Part shown: one piece after another, positions 15,872 to 25,174 of the stretch | How positions within the stretch are numbered: the stretch's first letter is position 1 | How the letters are laid out: each line of letters starts with the position of its first letter | DNA from: Mycobacterium marseillense | GTDB lineage: Bacteria; Actinomycetota; Actinomycetes; Mycobacteriales; Mycobacteriaceae | Length of the DNA stretch: 64,000 nt | Direction of reading: 5' to 3' | Assembly (NCBI RefSeq): GCF_010731675.1 | Contig: NZ_AP022584.1 | Coordinates: forward strand, 124,001-188,000 | Made by a program: the position numbers and the translations under genes | The notes under the pieces: model-generated | Told to the model about the DNA's origin: nothing | The model's input: the letters and a program-made list of their open reading frames with translations, nothing else | Database searches by the model: none

Positions 15872-16840
15872 ATGGCAGAGCAGGACTCAGACGGCGTCGA
15901 CCTCGACCTGCTGAGGGCGTCGGCGCGGGAGTTCCTGGCTGAACGCGGCGAGCAGGAATCCATCAAGGACCTTGCGGCGATGGACTGGACCGGCCTGCTT
16001 GTCGACGAGAACTTGGGTGGCGTCGGCCCCCGTCCGGCCGAAACCTGCGTCGTAGCCGAGGAACTGGGACGAGCAAACGACAGGTCTGCTTGGTTGGGAA
16101 CCACACTGTCGGCCGCGGCCCTCGCCTGCGCGCCCGACGACGTCCGGGACGAATTGCTGCCGGGCCTGCTCTCCGGCGCGACCGCAGCGGGCTGCGCCGT
16201 CGCAGATCGCTGTGCGCGGGTCATTCACGGGGACGCGATCGACCTCGCCGTTATGCTGGGACACAACGGAATTCACCTGTTGCGCGACTTGGATCCCGCG
16301 AGGTTGGTACCGGACGGAGATCTGCTGGACGTCACCCGAACTGTATGGCGTATCGACTTCACGGCCGCGCCCAGCACCCTGATCGGACCGCCCGAACGCG
16401 CCAAGGAGCTGATGGCGGTGGCGCGGCTGCTCGTTTCCGCCGACTCCGTCGGTGCCGTGTCGATGACCCTTGAGCGCCTGACGGCATACCTGAGAGAACG
16501 GGTGGCGTTCGGGGTGCCGATCGCGAGCTTCCAAGCGATTCAGCACCGCCTCGTCGAGCTGTTGCTCTTCGAGGTCAAAGCACGCGCGGTCGTCATGAGG
16601 GCGGCGCGCGCCATCGCCTCAGCCGACGCACGAGCGCCCGTGTTGACGGCCGCGGCGCACGCCTTCGTCGCGGCGAAAGCCGCGGCCGCCGTGGACGAAT
16701 GCATGCAGCTGTCAGGCGGCATCGGATTCACCTGGGAGTATCCGCTGCACCACGAACTGCGCCGGGTCTTCACCAACGGTCAGCTGATGGGCACGGCACG
16801 CGCGAGTCGGCAGCTGCTGGCGGAGGTGTCCGGCTGGTGA
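15872..16840 (+). CDS. Acyl-CoA dehydrogenase, short FadE type
   Basis: The 322-residue protein is shorter than a standard acyl-CoA dehydrogenase and its middle domain is reduced. It keeps RERVAFGVPIASFQAIQHRL and the C-terminal SGGIGFTWEYPLHHELRR. Such short subunits usually pair with a full-length FadE as in FadE28/FadE29; the partner is probably the next gene. The ATG at 15872 was chosen because the frame upstream overlaps the amidohydrolase. Its stop overlaps the GTG of the next gene. Confidence 0.88.
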   Translation: MAEQDSDGVDLDLLRASAREFLAERGEQESIKDLAAMDWTGLLVDENLGGVGPRPAETCVVAEELGRANDRSAWLGTTLSAAALACAPDDVRDELLPGLLSGATAAGCAVADRCARVIHGDAIDLAVMLGHNGIHLLRDLDPARLVPDGDLLDVTRTVWRIDFTAAPSTLIGPPERAKELMAVARLLVSADSVGAVSMTLERLTAYLRERVAFGVPIASFQAIQHRLVELLLFEVKARAVVMRAARAIASADARAPVLTAAAHAFVAAKAAAAVDECMQLSGGIGFTWEYPLHHELRRVFTNGQLMGTARASRQLLAEVSGW

Positions 16841-18039
16841 GCGTGTTCGGGAACCGGCCGACGGAGGCGCAGCTGATCGAATTCAGGGATCGGGTCAGGG
16901 CGCACATCGTCGAACACGCACCGGCGATCGAAGCGCGTGAAGGCCATCGAGCCCCTGAGACCGCCGAGCAGGAAGCGTTACTGCGCGCCTGGTTCGCCGG
17001 CCTGTTCGAGGCGGGCTTCGTCGGCGCGGACTGGCCGGTCGAACACGGCGGTCGCGGCGATTATCATCCGCTGCACGATCGCATCGTGAGCGAGGAGATT
17101 CTGCGCGCCCGCGCACCGCGCCCGGTGGACCAGGTGAACCTGGCCGCCCATGTGCTCCTGCACTTCGGATCCGATGACCAGAAACGCGCACTGCTGCCGC
17201 CGATTCGGCGCGGCGAACATATCTGGTGCCAGCTACTGAGCGAGCCCGATGCCGGCAGTGACATCGCCGCAGTGCGCAGTCGCGGTGCGCACCGAGACGA
17301 TGGCAGCTGGCTGATCGACGGGCAGAAGACCTGGATCACCGACGGACACTGGGCCGACATGGGCCTTGCACTGATCCGCACCGACACGACCTCGGCGCGC
17401 CACCACGGCCTGTCGGTATTCATCGTCCCGCTCTCGGCAGACGGCGTCGAGGTTCGCCCGATTCGCACGATCGGTGACGCGATCGAGGTCAATGAGGTCT
17501 TCCTCACCGGAGTCAGACTGGATGCCGACAGCCTGATCGGCGAGGTGGGTGACGGCTGGTCGATCATCATGGCGGGCCTGGATTTTGAACGATTCGGCAT
17601 CGGCGGGAACGTCATCCTGCTGGAATTGCTGATCGACGACCTCGTCGCGGTGGCCCGGCACGCACATGTCGACGGCAGGCCGGCGTTAGAGTGCGGCGAC
17701 GTCCGCCAGGCCGTCGCCGAGCTGGCCGTGGAGGTCGAAGTGGCCAAGGCGTTCATCGACGATCACGTGGAGCGCCTGACATCGGGCGATGAACAACCGG
17801 GTGACGGCTCCATCGCCAAGCTGAGTTTTGCGGAGACATATCACCGCGTCGCGGCCTACGGCGCGGAACTGGCAGCGTATGCGACGGTCGCCGGTGGTGC
17901 AGACCAGGAACTGCAGAAGGCCAAACAGAGGTTGCGTGAATGCTGGCTATGGTCGCGGGCTTACACGATATCGGGTGGCAGCTCGGAGATGATGCGCAAT
18001 ATTCTTGCCAAGCGCCGACTGCACCTGCCGAGCCGATGA
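16837..18039 (+). CDS. Acyl-CoA dehydrogenase, full-length FadE type
   Basis: The 400-residue protein has VGADWPVEHGGRGDYHPLHD, the FAD/substrate segment QLLSEPDAGSDIAAVRSRGA, DGQKTWITDGHWADMGLALI and the ending YTISGGSSEMMRNILAKRRL. It should be the catalytic FAD subunit with the short gene just upstream. The GTG at 16837 overlaps that gene's stop, and its own stop overlaps the ligase ATG, so three genes are coupled. Confidence 0.92.
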   Translation: MSVFGNRPTEAQLIEFRDRVRAHIVEHAPAIEAREGHRAPETAEQEALLRAWFAGLFEAGFVGADWPVEHGGRGDYHPLHDRIVSEEILRARAPRPVDQVNLAAHVLLHFGSDDQKRALLPPIRRGEHIWCQLLSEPDAGSDIAAVRSRGAHRDDGSWLIDGQKTWITDGHWADMGLALIRTDTTSARHHGLSVFIVPLSADGVEVRPIRTIGDAIEVNEVFLTGVRLDADSLIGEVGDGWSIIMAGLDFERFGIGGNVILLELLIDDLVAVARHAHVDGRPALECGDVRQAVAELAVEVEVAKAFIDDHVERLTSGDEQPGDGSIAKLSFAETYHRVAAYGAELAAYATVAGGADQELQKAKQRLRECWLWSRAYTISGGSSEMMRNILAKRRLHLPSR

Positions 18040-19604
18040 CCTCACGTCCTGCCGCGCAGACCTACTGGTCCCTGGTGGAGACCGCAGCGCGGGCGCACCC
18101 CGACTGGGTGGTCCTCGCGGACGACTATGGGCGCCGGCTGTCCTGCGCACAGCTGCGGGATTCCGCACTGACGTGTGCGGCGGCGCTCGCGCAGCGGGGG
18201 ATCGGTGCGGGCACGGTGGTGTCCTGGCAACTGCCGACCACGCTGGAGACGATGGTCGTCATGACGGCGCTGGCGCGCCTCGGTGCGATGCAGAACCCGG
18301 TGCTGCCGATATGGCGGGAAAGCGAACTGCAGCTTGTGACAACACAACTCGGGACCGAAGTCATGATCGTCCCGGGATTGTGGCGCGACTTCGACCACAC
18401 CGCGCTCGCGTATCAGCTCGCCCGTGAACGTGCCGGTGAGCGGCCCATGTCCGTCGTGGTCGTCGACCACGACGCACCCATCAACGACGGGCTCCGCCTG
18501 CCAGCCGGCGACCCGAGGGCGCTGCCACCGCCGCCGAGCGGCGGCGAGGAACCGCGGTGGATCTACTATTCGTCGGGCACGACGGCGGCACCGAAAGGAG
18601 CGCGGCACTGCGACCGGTCGGTCATCGCCGGCTCGGCAGGGGTCATCGGGATCGTCGGGGCGTCCAGTCGCGACGTCAACCCGATCGCGTTTCCGGTTTC
18701 GCACATCGGAGGCGCCGCGATGCTCGCCGCGGCCCTGCTCACCGGGATGAAGCTGGTGCTGTTCGACGCCTTCGACCCCGTCGAGACCCCCGTCGCCATC
18801 GCGGCGCATCGCCCGACTCTGCTGGGCAGCGCGACGCCCTTCTTCGTCGCCTTCATGGCGGCGCATGCGAAGCATGGTGACGAACCGCTCTACCCCGATC
18901 TGCGGGGCTGCGTCGGAGGGGGTGCGCCGATCACCGCCGAGCTCGGTCACCAAGTGCGACAAACGCTTTCGGTCGACGGCGTGGCCAATGCGTGGGGTTT
19001 GACCGAATTTCCGGTCGCCACCTCTCAGGCGCCGAACGGTCCCGCGGAGCTACTGGATCACACCGTTGGCAAACCGGTGGCCGGCGTTGCGATACGGGTC
19101 GTCGACCGAGCTGGACAGCAGGTGCCGCGTGGCACGGAGGGGGAGCTGCGGCTCAAGGGGCCGCAATGCTTCCTCGGCTACGTCGACGCATCTTTGGATG
19201 CAGAGGCCTTCGACGCCGAAGGATGGTTTCGCACAGGAGATCTGGGCCGCATCGACGACGACGGCAATGTCGTCGTCACCGGCCGGATCAAGGATGCGAT
19301 CATCCGTAATGCGGAGAACATCTCGGCCTTGGAGGTCGAGGGTGTCCTGGCGAGTCACCCGGCGGTGGCCGACGTGGCCGTCATCGGTGTACCCGATGAA
19401 CGGACCGGCGAGCGGGTATGCGCCGTCGTCGTGGTGCGCCCAGGCGCGGCGGTGACGCTCTCGTCGGTGTTCGAACACTGTCAAGCGCGAGGCCTGAGCA
19501 AGCACAAAACCCCCGAACGACTCGAAATCGTTGATGCGCTGCCTCGCAACCTCACCGGCAAGGTGCTCAAGACCGAACTGCGCGCCCGGTTTGGGAGGCG
19601 GTGA
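18036..19604 (+). CDS. Acyl-CoA synthetase/ligase (adenylate-forming, FadD type)
   Basis: The 522-residue protein has the P-loop YYSSGTTAAPKGA near residue 180, the A5 motif NAWGLTE, the hinge region EGWFRTGDLGRIDDDGN and the C-terminal RNLTGKVLK with the catalytic lysine. It activates a carboxylic acid to its CoA ester with ATP. The ATG at 18036 overlaps the stop of the acyl-CoA dehydrogenase gene. The operon suggests that the acid it loads is then oxidised by the two dehydrogenases. Chain-length preference cannot be read. Confidence 0.93.
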   Translation: MTSRPAAQTYWSLVETAARAHPDWVVLADDYGRRLSCAQLRDSALTCAAALAQRGIGAGTVVSWQLPTTLETMVVMTALARLGAMQNPVLPIWRESELQLVTTQLGTEVMIVPGLWRDFDHTALAYQLARERAGERPMSVVVVDHDAPINDGLRLPAGDPRALPPPPSGGEEPRWIYYSSGTTAAPKGARHCDRSVIAGSAGVIGIVGASSRDVNPIAFPVSHIGGAAMLAAALLTGMKLVLFDAFDPVETPVAIAAHRPTLLGSATPFFVAFMAAHAKHGDEPLYPDLRGCVGGGAPITAELGHQVRQTLSVDGVANAWGLTEFPVATSQAPNGPAELLDHTVGKPVAGVAIRVVDRAGQQVPRGTEGELRLKGPQCFLGYVDASLDAEAFDAEGWFRTGDLGRIDDDGNVVVTGRIKDAIIRNAENISALEVEGVLASHPAVADVAVIGVPDERTGERVCAVVVVRPGAAVTLSSVFEHCQARGLSKHKTPERLEIVDALPRNLTGKVLKTELRARFGRR

Positions 19605-19611
19605 ACCTCGG

Positions 19612-20790
19612 CTAGATCCCGATGAGCTCTTTGAGGTTGCCACCCATCACTCGTGCGGTGGTCGCCGCGGGGAGATCCCCGAGTTCCTTGACGAAGTCCG
19701 CGGGCTCGGCCAGTCCCTCGGGATGCGGGTAGTCCGACCCGAACATCACGCGATCCGCACCCAGGATGTCGATGAGGTGCGACATGTCCTCCTCGTGGAA
19801 CGGGTTGATCCACACGTGTCTGCGGAAGACATCGCAGGGATGCTCGCTGAAGTCGTATGGCCTCTTGCGGTATACGCGGTCGAACACGTCCAACAGGCGG
19901 TGTGCCCACGAGCCGCCGTTCTCGACCACGCCGATGCGTACCCCGGGGAACCGCTCGAAGACCCCGTGCGCGATGAAGGCCGCAAGAGTGTCGAAGATGT
20001 TTCGGCTCTCCTCGTAGATGAAACCACGCAGCTTGCTCAGCGCGAATCCGTTGAACTCCGTAGCTTCCTCCCAGTCGTCGACGTAGCGCTCATAGCCGGA
20101 GTCCGAGTTGTGCATCTGCACCGAGATACCGGAATTCTCGACCAGTCGCCAGAAATCGTCGAACTCCGGCAGCGCCGGCGACCGCGACGTGCCGTCCGCG
20201 CGCGGAACGGGTGCCGGCCGGATCAGTACCGTCCGGGCGCCATTGTTCAGGCACCATTCGAGCTCCTGCACGCCCAGCGCGGGATCGTTCAGCGAGATCG
20301 CAGGAACGGGGAAGATTCGGTCCTTGTAGTTGAATGTCCAGTCGTCGAGTAACCACCGATTGAACGCATGCGTGACCGCGTGGGTGAGCTCGGTGTCGGA
20401 TTTGATCCTTTCTTCGAGCATGCCCGCTGTCGTCGGAAACATCACGGCGCCGTAGACGCCCTGCCGGTCCATCAGCGCCAGGCGTAGGTCGGGCCGCCGG
20501 AACTCATCGGGGCAGCGGATCGGTTCGGCAAGTTCCCGCAATGTCTTGCCCTCTGGGTTTATGCCCCGGAAGTAATCGGACCAAGCGCCCGGAGTGGGGA
20601 TCACCTCGTATGTCGGGTTGGGGATGCACTCGGTGACCGTGCCCAAAATCTGTAGCTTCTTGCGGCCGTTGACGTCGATGAACTTCAGCGCCTCGGAGTA
20701 CTTCTCCGGCAGATACCGGGTGTAAGCGTCGATGGTTTCGTACATGTGATTGTCGGCGTCCCACACTTCGAACGTTTTGTCGTCGTTCAC
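19612..20790 (-). CDS. Amidohydrolase-2 family TIM-barrel metal enzyme (paralogue 3 of 4)
   Basis: The 392-residue protein begins VWDADNHMYETIDAYTRYLP and ends MFGSDYPHPEGLAEP. It is closest in pattern to the paralogue at 10014 (shared DNHMYET, IFPVPAISL against IFATPVICL, and VLIRPAPVPRADG against FLVRPAPVPSRFG). I chose the GTG at 20790 because GGAGG lies five bases before it; the ATG at 20805 is nearly on top of the dyad at 20810. The gene is 71 bp downstream of an SDR gene on the same strand, but the dyad in between suggests its own promoter. Confidence 0.88.
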   Translation of the reverse strand: MNDDKTFEVWDADNHMYETIDAYTRYLPEKYSEALKFIDVNGRKKLQILGTVTECIPNPTYEVIPTPGAWSDYFRGINPEGKTLRELAEPIRCPDEFRRPDLRLALMDRQGVYGAVMFPTTAGMLEERIKSDTELTHAVTHAFNRWLLDDWTFNYKDRIFPVPAISLNDPALGVQELEWCLNNGARTVLIRPAPVPRADGTSRSPALPEFDDFWRLVENSGISVQMHNSDSGYERYVDDWEEATEFNGFALSKLRGFIYEESRNIFDTLAAFIAHGVFERFPGVRIGVVENGGSWAHRLLDVFDRVYRKRPYDFSEHPCDVFRRHVWINPFHEEDMSHLIDILGADRVMFGSDYPHPEGLAEPADFVKELGDLPAATTARVMGGNLKELIGI

Positions 20791-20809
20791 CCGCGCCTCC
20801 AGCATGTGA

Positions 20810-20825
20810 GAGAATGTTGATTCTC
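20810..20825. promoter_or_regulatory. Operator-like dyad, perfect 6-4-6 palindrome
   Basis: GAGAATGTTGATTCTC has perfect arms and lies 19 bases upstream of the amidohydrolase GTG at 20790. It resembles the copy at 14635 in both sequence and distance to the start codon. Confidence 0.75.
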
Positions 20826-20861
20826 AAGATAGCAAACGATTGTATCCGTCGACGACCCGGC

Positions 20862-21614
20862 TCAGAGGTTCATGAAATGCCCACCGTCGACACCCAGCGT
20901 CTGACCGGTGATGTATCTCGCTGACGGCCCAACCAGGAAGGACACCGCGGACCCGATGTCGCGTTCGGGATCGCCGATCCGGCCGATCGGGATCCTGCGG
21001 GAGAGGCGTTCTTCCATCGCGGCGTCCGCTTCGATCGCGGCGGTCATTGCCGGAGAGTACGCCAACGGCGAGACGACGTTGACGGTGATCCCGTGCGTCG
21101 CCCACTCGCGGGCGAGGCTCTTGGCGAAACCGCGAAGCGCACCTTTCACCGTCGCGTAAAGGGGGAGCGTCGCGCTGCCCTCGATACCTGCAGGCGACGT
21201 GAAGACCAGGAATGACCCGTCGCGCTCGCGCAGCGCATCGAACGCCGCGGCGGCGCAGTGTCGAGCGCCGCGCACCGACACGGAGACATGCTCCTCCCAT
21301 AGTGCGCGGTCGACCTCCTCGAGCCGATGCGGCTGACTGGATCTGTTGCTCGTGGCGTTGTGCACGACGGCGTCGAGTCGTCCCGTTGCGGCGACGGCGA
21401 CGCCGACGGCATCGACGACCTCTTCCGGCGCCGTGACATCGCAGCGCGCCCAGATCGCAGCATGACCGCGCGCGGATATTTCGTCGGCGACACCGGTGTC
21501 GGAGCGGGATGCGACGACGACATGCGCACCGTCGGCGGCCAATGCCATCGCGATACCGCGGCCCACGCCGGCGCCCGAGCCGGTCACCAGGACCGTATGG
21601 CCGCCGAGCGTCAT
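20862..21614 (-). CDS. Short-chain dehydrogenase/reductase
   Basis: The 250-residue classical SDR has the cofactor motif TGSGAGVGRG at residues 11-20, the catalytic Ser in VFTSPAGIEG and YATVK as the Tyr-x3-Lys pair. The usual NNAG reads HNATSN. It ends with the common VDGGHFMNL tail. It should interconvert an alcohol and a ketone on a CoA-bound or free intermediate. Its ATG overlaps the stop of the degenerate SDR upstream, and it is the last gene of the long minus operon. Confidence 0.92.
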   Translation of the reverse strand: MTLGGHTVLVTGSGAGVGRGIAMALAADGAHVVVASRSDTGVADEISARGHAAIWARCDVTAPEEVVDAVGVAVAATGRLDAVVHNATSNRSSQPHRLEEVDRALWEEHVSVSVRGARHCAAAAFDALRERDGSFLVFTSPAGIEGSATLPLYATVKGALRGFAKSLAREWATHGITVNVVSPLAYSPAMTAAIEADAAMEERLSRRIPIGRIGDPERDIGSAVSFLVGPSARYITGQTLGVDGGHFMNL

Positions 21615-22099
21615 GGCAGCATCACCGATCCACCGTCGACGACGATGGTTTCGCCGGTCACGTGCTCGATGTCGGGACGAAGCAGAAACAGTGCGGTCTC
21701 GACGATCGACCCAATCAACTTTTCGTCGTCGCGCACCGCGGCGATGGTCAGATGCGAGGCGTCAACCGGGGTCGCGAAGAGGCGTGCGGGAGCCGCGATG
21801 ATGTTGACCCCGATCGCTGCTGAGGCCCATTGCCGCGCAGCGGACTTGGCCATCGCCCGAATGCCTTCGAGAGCGGTCGTGTAGGGCACCGCGCCAGCGG
21901 CGCCCGCCATGCCGACCGTGGACAGCACCAGCACGATCCGTCCGCCCCGCGGCCGCATCGACCGCCATGTGGTCTGCAGCGCGACCAGTGCCCGCCACAT
22001 CGTCTCGTCGGCCCCGACCGCCTCTATGACGATGGTGTCCCCGATCTCATCCAGCGCCATCGACAGTGCCGGCGCCGGGTCGAGGGCGATGATGGTCAC
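21611..22099 (-). CDS. SDR-fold protein lacking the cofactor and catalytic motifs
   Basis: The 162-residue protein lines up with the second half of an SDR: RIVLVLSTVG, the VPYTTALEGIRAMAKSAARQ helix and the tail HVTGETIVVDGGS. The glycine-rich Rossmann start is absent and the catalytic Lys after Tyr is Leu (YTTAL). The GTG at 22099 overlaps the ligase stop and its own stop overlaps the next SDR's ATG, so it is kept in frame in the operon and is not simple debris. It may be a non-catalytic partner of the SDR at 20862. Function unknown. Confidence 0.75.
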   Translation of the reverse strand: MTIIALDPAPALSMALDEIGDTIVIEAVGADETMWRALVALQTTWRSMRPRGGRIVLVLSTVGMAGAAGAVPYTTALEGIRAMAKSAARQWASAAIGVNIIAAPARLFATPVDASHLTIAAVRDDEKLIGSIVETALFLLRPDIEHVTGETIVVDGGSVMLP

Positions 22100-23565
22100 G
22101 CGCCCGCCCGCGCTGCCAGGTCGCGTTTGACCACCTTGCCGACATCGTTGCGCGGCAACTCGTGGACGAAGAGCACGCGTACCGGAACCCGGTAGGGCGT
22201 CAGGCGCTCTCGGCACCACGACACGAGACCGTCTTCGGAGACCGAATCATCGCTTCGCACGACGAACGCCCATGGCACCTCGCCCAGCCGGTCGTCCGGA
22301 ACACCCACCACAGCGGCTTCGCGCACGCCGTCGGCAGCCAGCAGGACGTCCTCCACGGTGCCGGGAAACACTTTGAGGCCACCGCGATTGATCATGTCCG
22401 ATACCCGGCCGTCGAGCCAGAGGAAGCCGTCGTCGTCGAACCAGCCGAGGTCGCCGGTGTGGAACCAGCCGTCGTCGGTGAGTCGGTCCAGGAAGGTTGG
22501 ATCGATCTTCCGGGCGGCCGTCGTGGGCGTGCGGACCATCACCTCGTCGTCGGCGATCGTGACGTCGATGCCGGGCAGCGGCCTGCCGACCGAACCCAGT
22601 TTGGTCTCGCCCCACTCGCGGGCATCGGCGGCCGACCAGCCCACCACCTCGCCCCCGAGTTCGGTCTGGCCGTAGGAGTTCAGCACTATCACCCCGAACT
22701 TGTCCCGGAACCGGCGCGCCTGAACGGGCGACAGGGGAGCGGTGATCGACCGCACGATCTTCAGTGGCGCGAGGTCGGCCACCGAGTCGTCGTGCAGAAC
22801 CATGGTCAGCGCCGCGGGTGGCAGCACCGTGGAGCGCAATTGGTGTCGCTGGACCAGCGCGGCGAAATCCGACGGAGAGAACCGGTCCATCAGCACGACG
22901 CCCGAGCCGGCCCGGAAGGCGAACAACACCTGGTAGATGCCGGCCCACAGCGACAACGATAAGGGCACCAGGTTCGGCATCGGCGGGCGCTTTGGTTTGT
23001 CAGCGGGTTTGGAGGCAGGTTTCGTCCCGCGGAGTTTGGCCAGCAGCCGGTCAATCAGATCGAGCACCGTGGTGTGACGGAGCGGCACCGGTTTCGGCGG
23101 ACCCGTGGTGCCTGACGTGAACTGCAGTAGGGCCACATCGGCGTCGTACTGCCGAGGATCGATGGGATTTCGAGACCCAGCGGTCGTTGACCACGACCCG
23201 TCCTTGCCCCGCAGTACCGGCAACCCGAACGTCGTGAAGCGTTCGGCCAGTTCGGGAGTCGTGACGATGGCGACGGGACGCAAAGTCTCGAGCTGGCTGA
23301 CGATCTCCGCATCGGCCGCCCTAGGGTTCAGCGGTGTGTATACGCCGCCGGCGCACCACGTGCCGAACAGCGCGGCGACGGTGGTGGCGTCGTTGGGCAG
23401 CATCGCGGCGACCACCTGGCCGATAGCCAGTCCGCTGTCAGTGAGCAATGTGCTGAGCTGATCCGCACTGGCAGCCAACTCTTCGCGCGACATTTGGCTT
23501 TCCCTGGACCCGGCCATGTGCACGGCGACCTCGGGCAAACCGTCCAGCAGCCCGACGAGACTCAC
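22096..23565 (-). CDS. Acyl-CoA synthetase/ligase (FadD type)
   Basis: The 489-residue adenylate-forming enzyme has LLQFTSGTTGPPKPVPLRHT, the A5 motif NSYGQTELGG, DDGWFHTGDLGWFDDDG and the end RNDVGKVVKRDL. A lysine/proline-rich insert, TKPASKPADKPKRPP, follows the P-loop region near residue 200 and is unusual for the family. The GTG at 23565 overlaps the stop of the enoyl-CoA hydratase upstream. It would load the substrate for the hydratases in the same operon. Confidence 0.92.
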   Translation of the reverse strand: MSLVGLLDGLPEVAVHMAGSRESQMSREELAASADQLSTLLTDSGLAIGQVVAAMLPNDATTVAALFGTWCAGGVYTPLNPRAADAEIVSQLETLRPVAIVTTPELAERFTTFGLPVLRGKDGSWSTTAGSRNPIDPRQYDADVALLQFTSGTTGPPKPVPLRHTTVLDLIDRLLAKLRGTKPASKPADKPKRPPMPNLVPLSLSLWAGIYQVLFAFRAGSGVVLMDRFSPSDFAALVQRHQLRSTVLPPAALTMVLHDDSVADLAPLKIVRSITAPLSPVQARRFRDKFGVIVLNSYGQTELGGEVVGWSAADAREWGETKLGSVGRPLPGIDVTIADDEVMVRTPTTAARKIDPTFLDRLTDDGWFHTGDLGWFDDDGFLWLDGRVSDMINRGGLKVFPGTVEDVLLAADGVREAAVVGVPDDRLGEVPWAFVVRSDDSVSEDGLVSWCRERLTPYRVPVRVLFVHELPRNDVGKVVKRDLAARAGA

Positions 23566-24362
23566 GAATCGGCCTCCAGCGGAGCCCAATTCGGAGTTCG
23601 CTTGTCCGCGAAGGCAAGCGGCCCCTCGTTCTGGTCCGGGTGCCCCCACATCGATGTCAGGTGCTTCGCGCCTTCTCGGCATGCGTCCGTCAGCCCGTAT
23701 TCGAGCGCGCCCCATAGTGCCCGCTTGGTGGCCCGCATCGCTGCGGGGGAGTTCCTGGCAATCTTTTCGGCGAGTTCCTGCGCGACATCACGCAGACTGT
23801 CGGGTGGGTCGACCACCTGGCTGATCATGCCGAGCTCGTATGCCCGTTGGGCACTGAGCCGTTCGTGGCTGCCGACGAGTGCCATCCGTAACACTGCCTC
23901 GGCGGGCATCTTGCGCATCAGCGCGATCGTCTCCAGCGCGCTGACCTGACCTATCGACACATGGGGGTCGACGAACGTCGCATCCGACGACGCGATGACG
24001 ATGTCGGCGTCGGCCACCCAGTGCAATCCGCCGCCCGCACACACGCCATTGACGGCGGTGATGACCGGCTTCTCGACATTGCAGTGCCAGGCGCTCAACT
24101 TCAGATCCAGTGTGCGCATGGTCTCCTGAAATTGCAGCACGGCCTCGCCGTCGAGTTCCTCGACATCGGCGCCGACCTGAAAGGCCCGTCCGTTTCCGGT
24201 GTGCACGATGACGCGGACATCGGGATCGGTGTTCAATTCCGCCCACGCCCTGGGAAATTCCTCCCGCATCACGACGTCGTAGGCATTGAGGCGATCTGGG
24301 CGGTCATTGATGATCCATCCGACGGGACCGCGCCGTTCGACGATGAGTCTCTGGTATGTCAT
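23562..24362 (-). CDS. Enoyl-CoA hydratase/isomerase family protein (tandem copy A)
   Basis: The 266-residue crotonase-fold protein has FQVGADVEEL as oxyanion-hole region 1, VNGVCAGGGLHWVADADIVI as region 2 and FVDPHVSIGQVSALETIALM. It closely resembles the next gene upstream, and the pair looks like a tandem duplication. The usual first catalytic Glu region is not obvious (PHVSIGQ), so hydratase, isomerase, hydrolase or C-C lyase activity are all possible. The ATG at 24362 overlaps the stop of copy B. Confidence 0.9.
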   Translation of the reverse strand: MTYQRLIVERRGPVGWIINDRPDRLNAYDVVMREEFPRAWAELNTDPDVRVIVHTGNGRAFQVGADVEELDGEAVLQFQETMRTLDLKLSAWHCNVEKPVITAVNGVCAGGGLHWVADADIVIASSDATFVDPHVSIGQVSALETIALMRKMPAEAVLRMALVGSHERLSAQRAYELGMISQVVDPPDSLRDVAQELAEKIARNSPAAMRATKRALWGALEYGLTDACREGAKHLTSMWGHPDQNEGPLAFADKRTPNWAPLEADS

Positions 24363-25174
24363 GAAACCTCCGCGACATCTGGCAGCGGTTGCCACTGCGG
24401 TATGCGCTTCTCGCGCCACGCCCGGACGCCCTCGGCGTGGTCCGGGTGATTGCGCAGTCGCCAGATCTCATCGGTGGCATCGCTGCGCGCCTGCGTCATT
24501 CCGACTTCCAGGGAGCGCCAGAGGGCCTTCTTGGTGGCGCGCATCGCGGTCGGCGAATTCGTGGCGATCGCGGCCGCGAGTCGCCCCGCTGCCGCCCGGA
24601 GTTGATCAGTCGGCACGACCTCGGACACAATCCCCAACTGGTGGGCGCGTTGCGACGAGAGGCGTTCAGTCCTGCCGCTCAGCGTCATTCGAAGCGCGGC
24701 CTCCATCGGAGACTTGCGCAGCAGCGTGATGGCCTCGTAGGCGACTGCCTGGCCGATCGACACGTGGGGGTCGACGAACGACGCGCCCTCGGCCGCGATC
24801 ACGATGTCGGCGTCGGCCACCAGATGCAGACCGCCCCCGGCGCACACCCCATTAACCGCGGCGATCACCGGCTTCCAGACGCCGCAGTGCCACGACGAGA
24901 TCTTCAGCTCGGCGTCTCTTGTTCGGCGGGAGTGAAGTCGCATGGCCTCCTTGTCCCGCGCGACCTGGACGACATCCATTCCGGTGCAGAATGCCTTGCC
25001 GTTGGCGGTGTTGACGATCACTTGGACCCCGGGGTCGGCATCGAGCACGGCCCACGCGGATTCGAGTTCGTCGAGCATCAGGGCGTCGAAGGCGTTGCCC
25101 GCGTCGGGCCGGTTGAGAATCAGCCAGCCGATCCCGTCGGCCTTGGTCACCACCACGCGTTTATAGCCACTCAC
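24359..25174 (-). CDS. Enoyl-CoA hydratase/isomerase family protein (tandem copy B)
   Basis: The 271-residue protein has FCTGMDVVQV, VNGVCAGGGLHLVADADIVI and FVDPHVSIGQAVAYEAITLL in the same places as copy A. Both also share ATKKALW / ATKRALW helices and W-rich C-termini (IPQWQPL against TPNWAPL). The GTG at 25174 overlaps the acyl-CoA dehydrogenase stop. As two similar subunits encoded side by side they could form a hetero-oligomer. Confidence 0.9.
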   Translation of the reverse strand: MSGYKRVVVTKADGIGWLILNRPDAGNAFDALMLDELESAWAVLDADPGVQVIVNTANGKAFCTGMDVVQVARDKEAMRLHSRRTRDAELKISSWHCGVWKPVIAAVNGVCAGGGLHLVADADIVIAAEGASFVDPHVSIGQAVAYEAITLLRKSPMEAALRMTLSGRTERLSSQRAHQLGIVSEVVPTDQLRAAAGRLAAAIATNSPTAMRATKKALWRSLEVGMTQARSDATDEIWRLRNHPDHAEGVRAWREKRIPQWQPLPDVAEVS

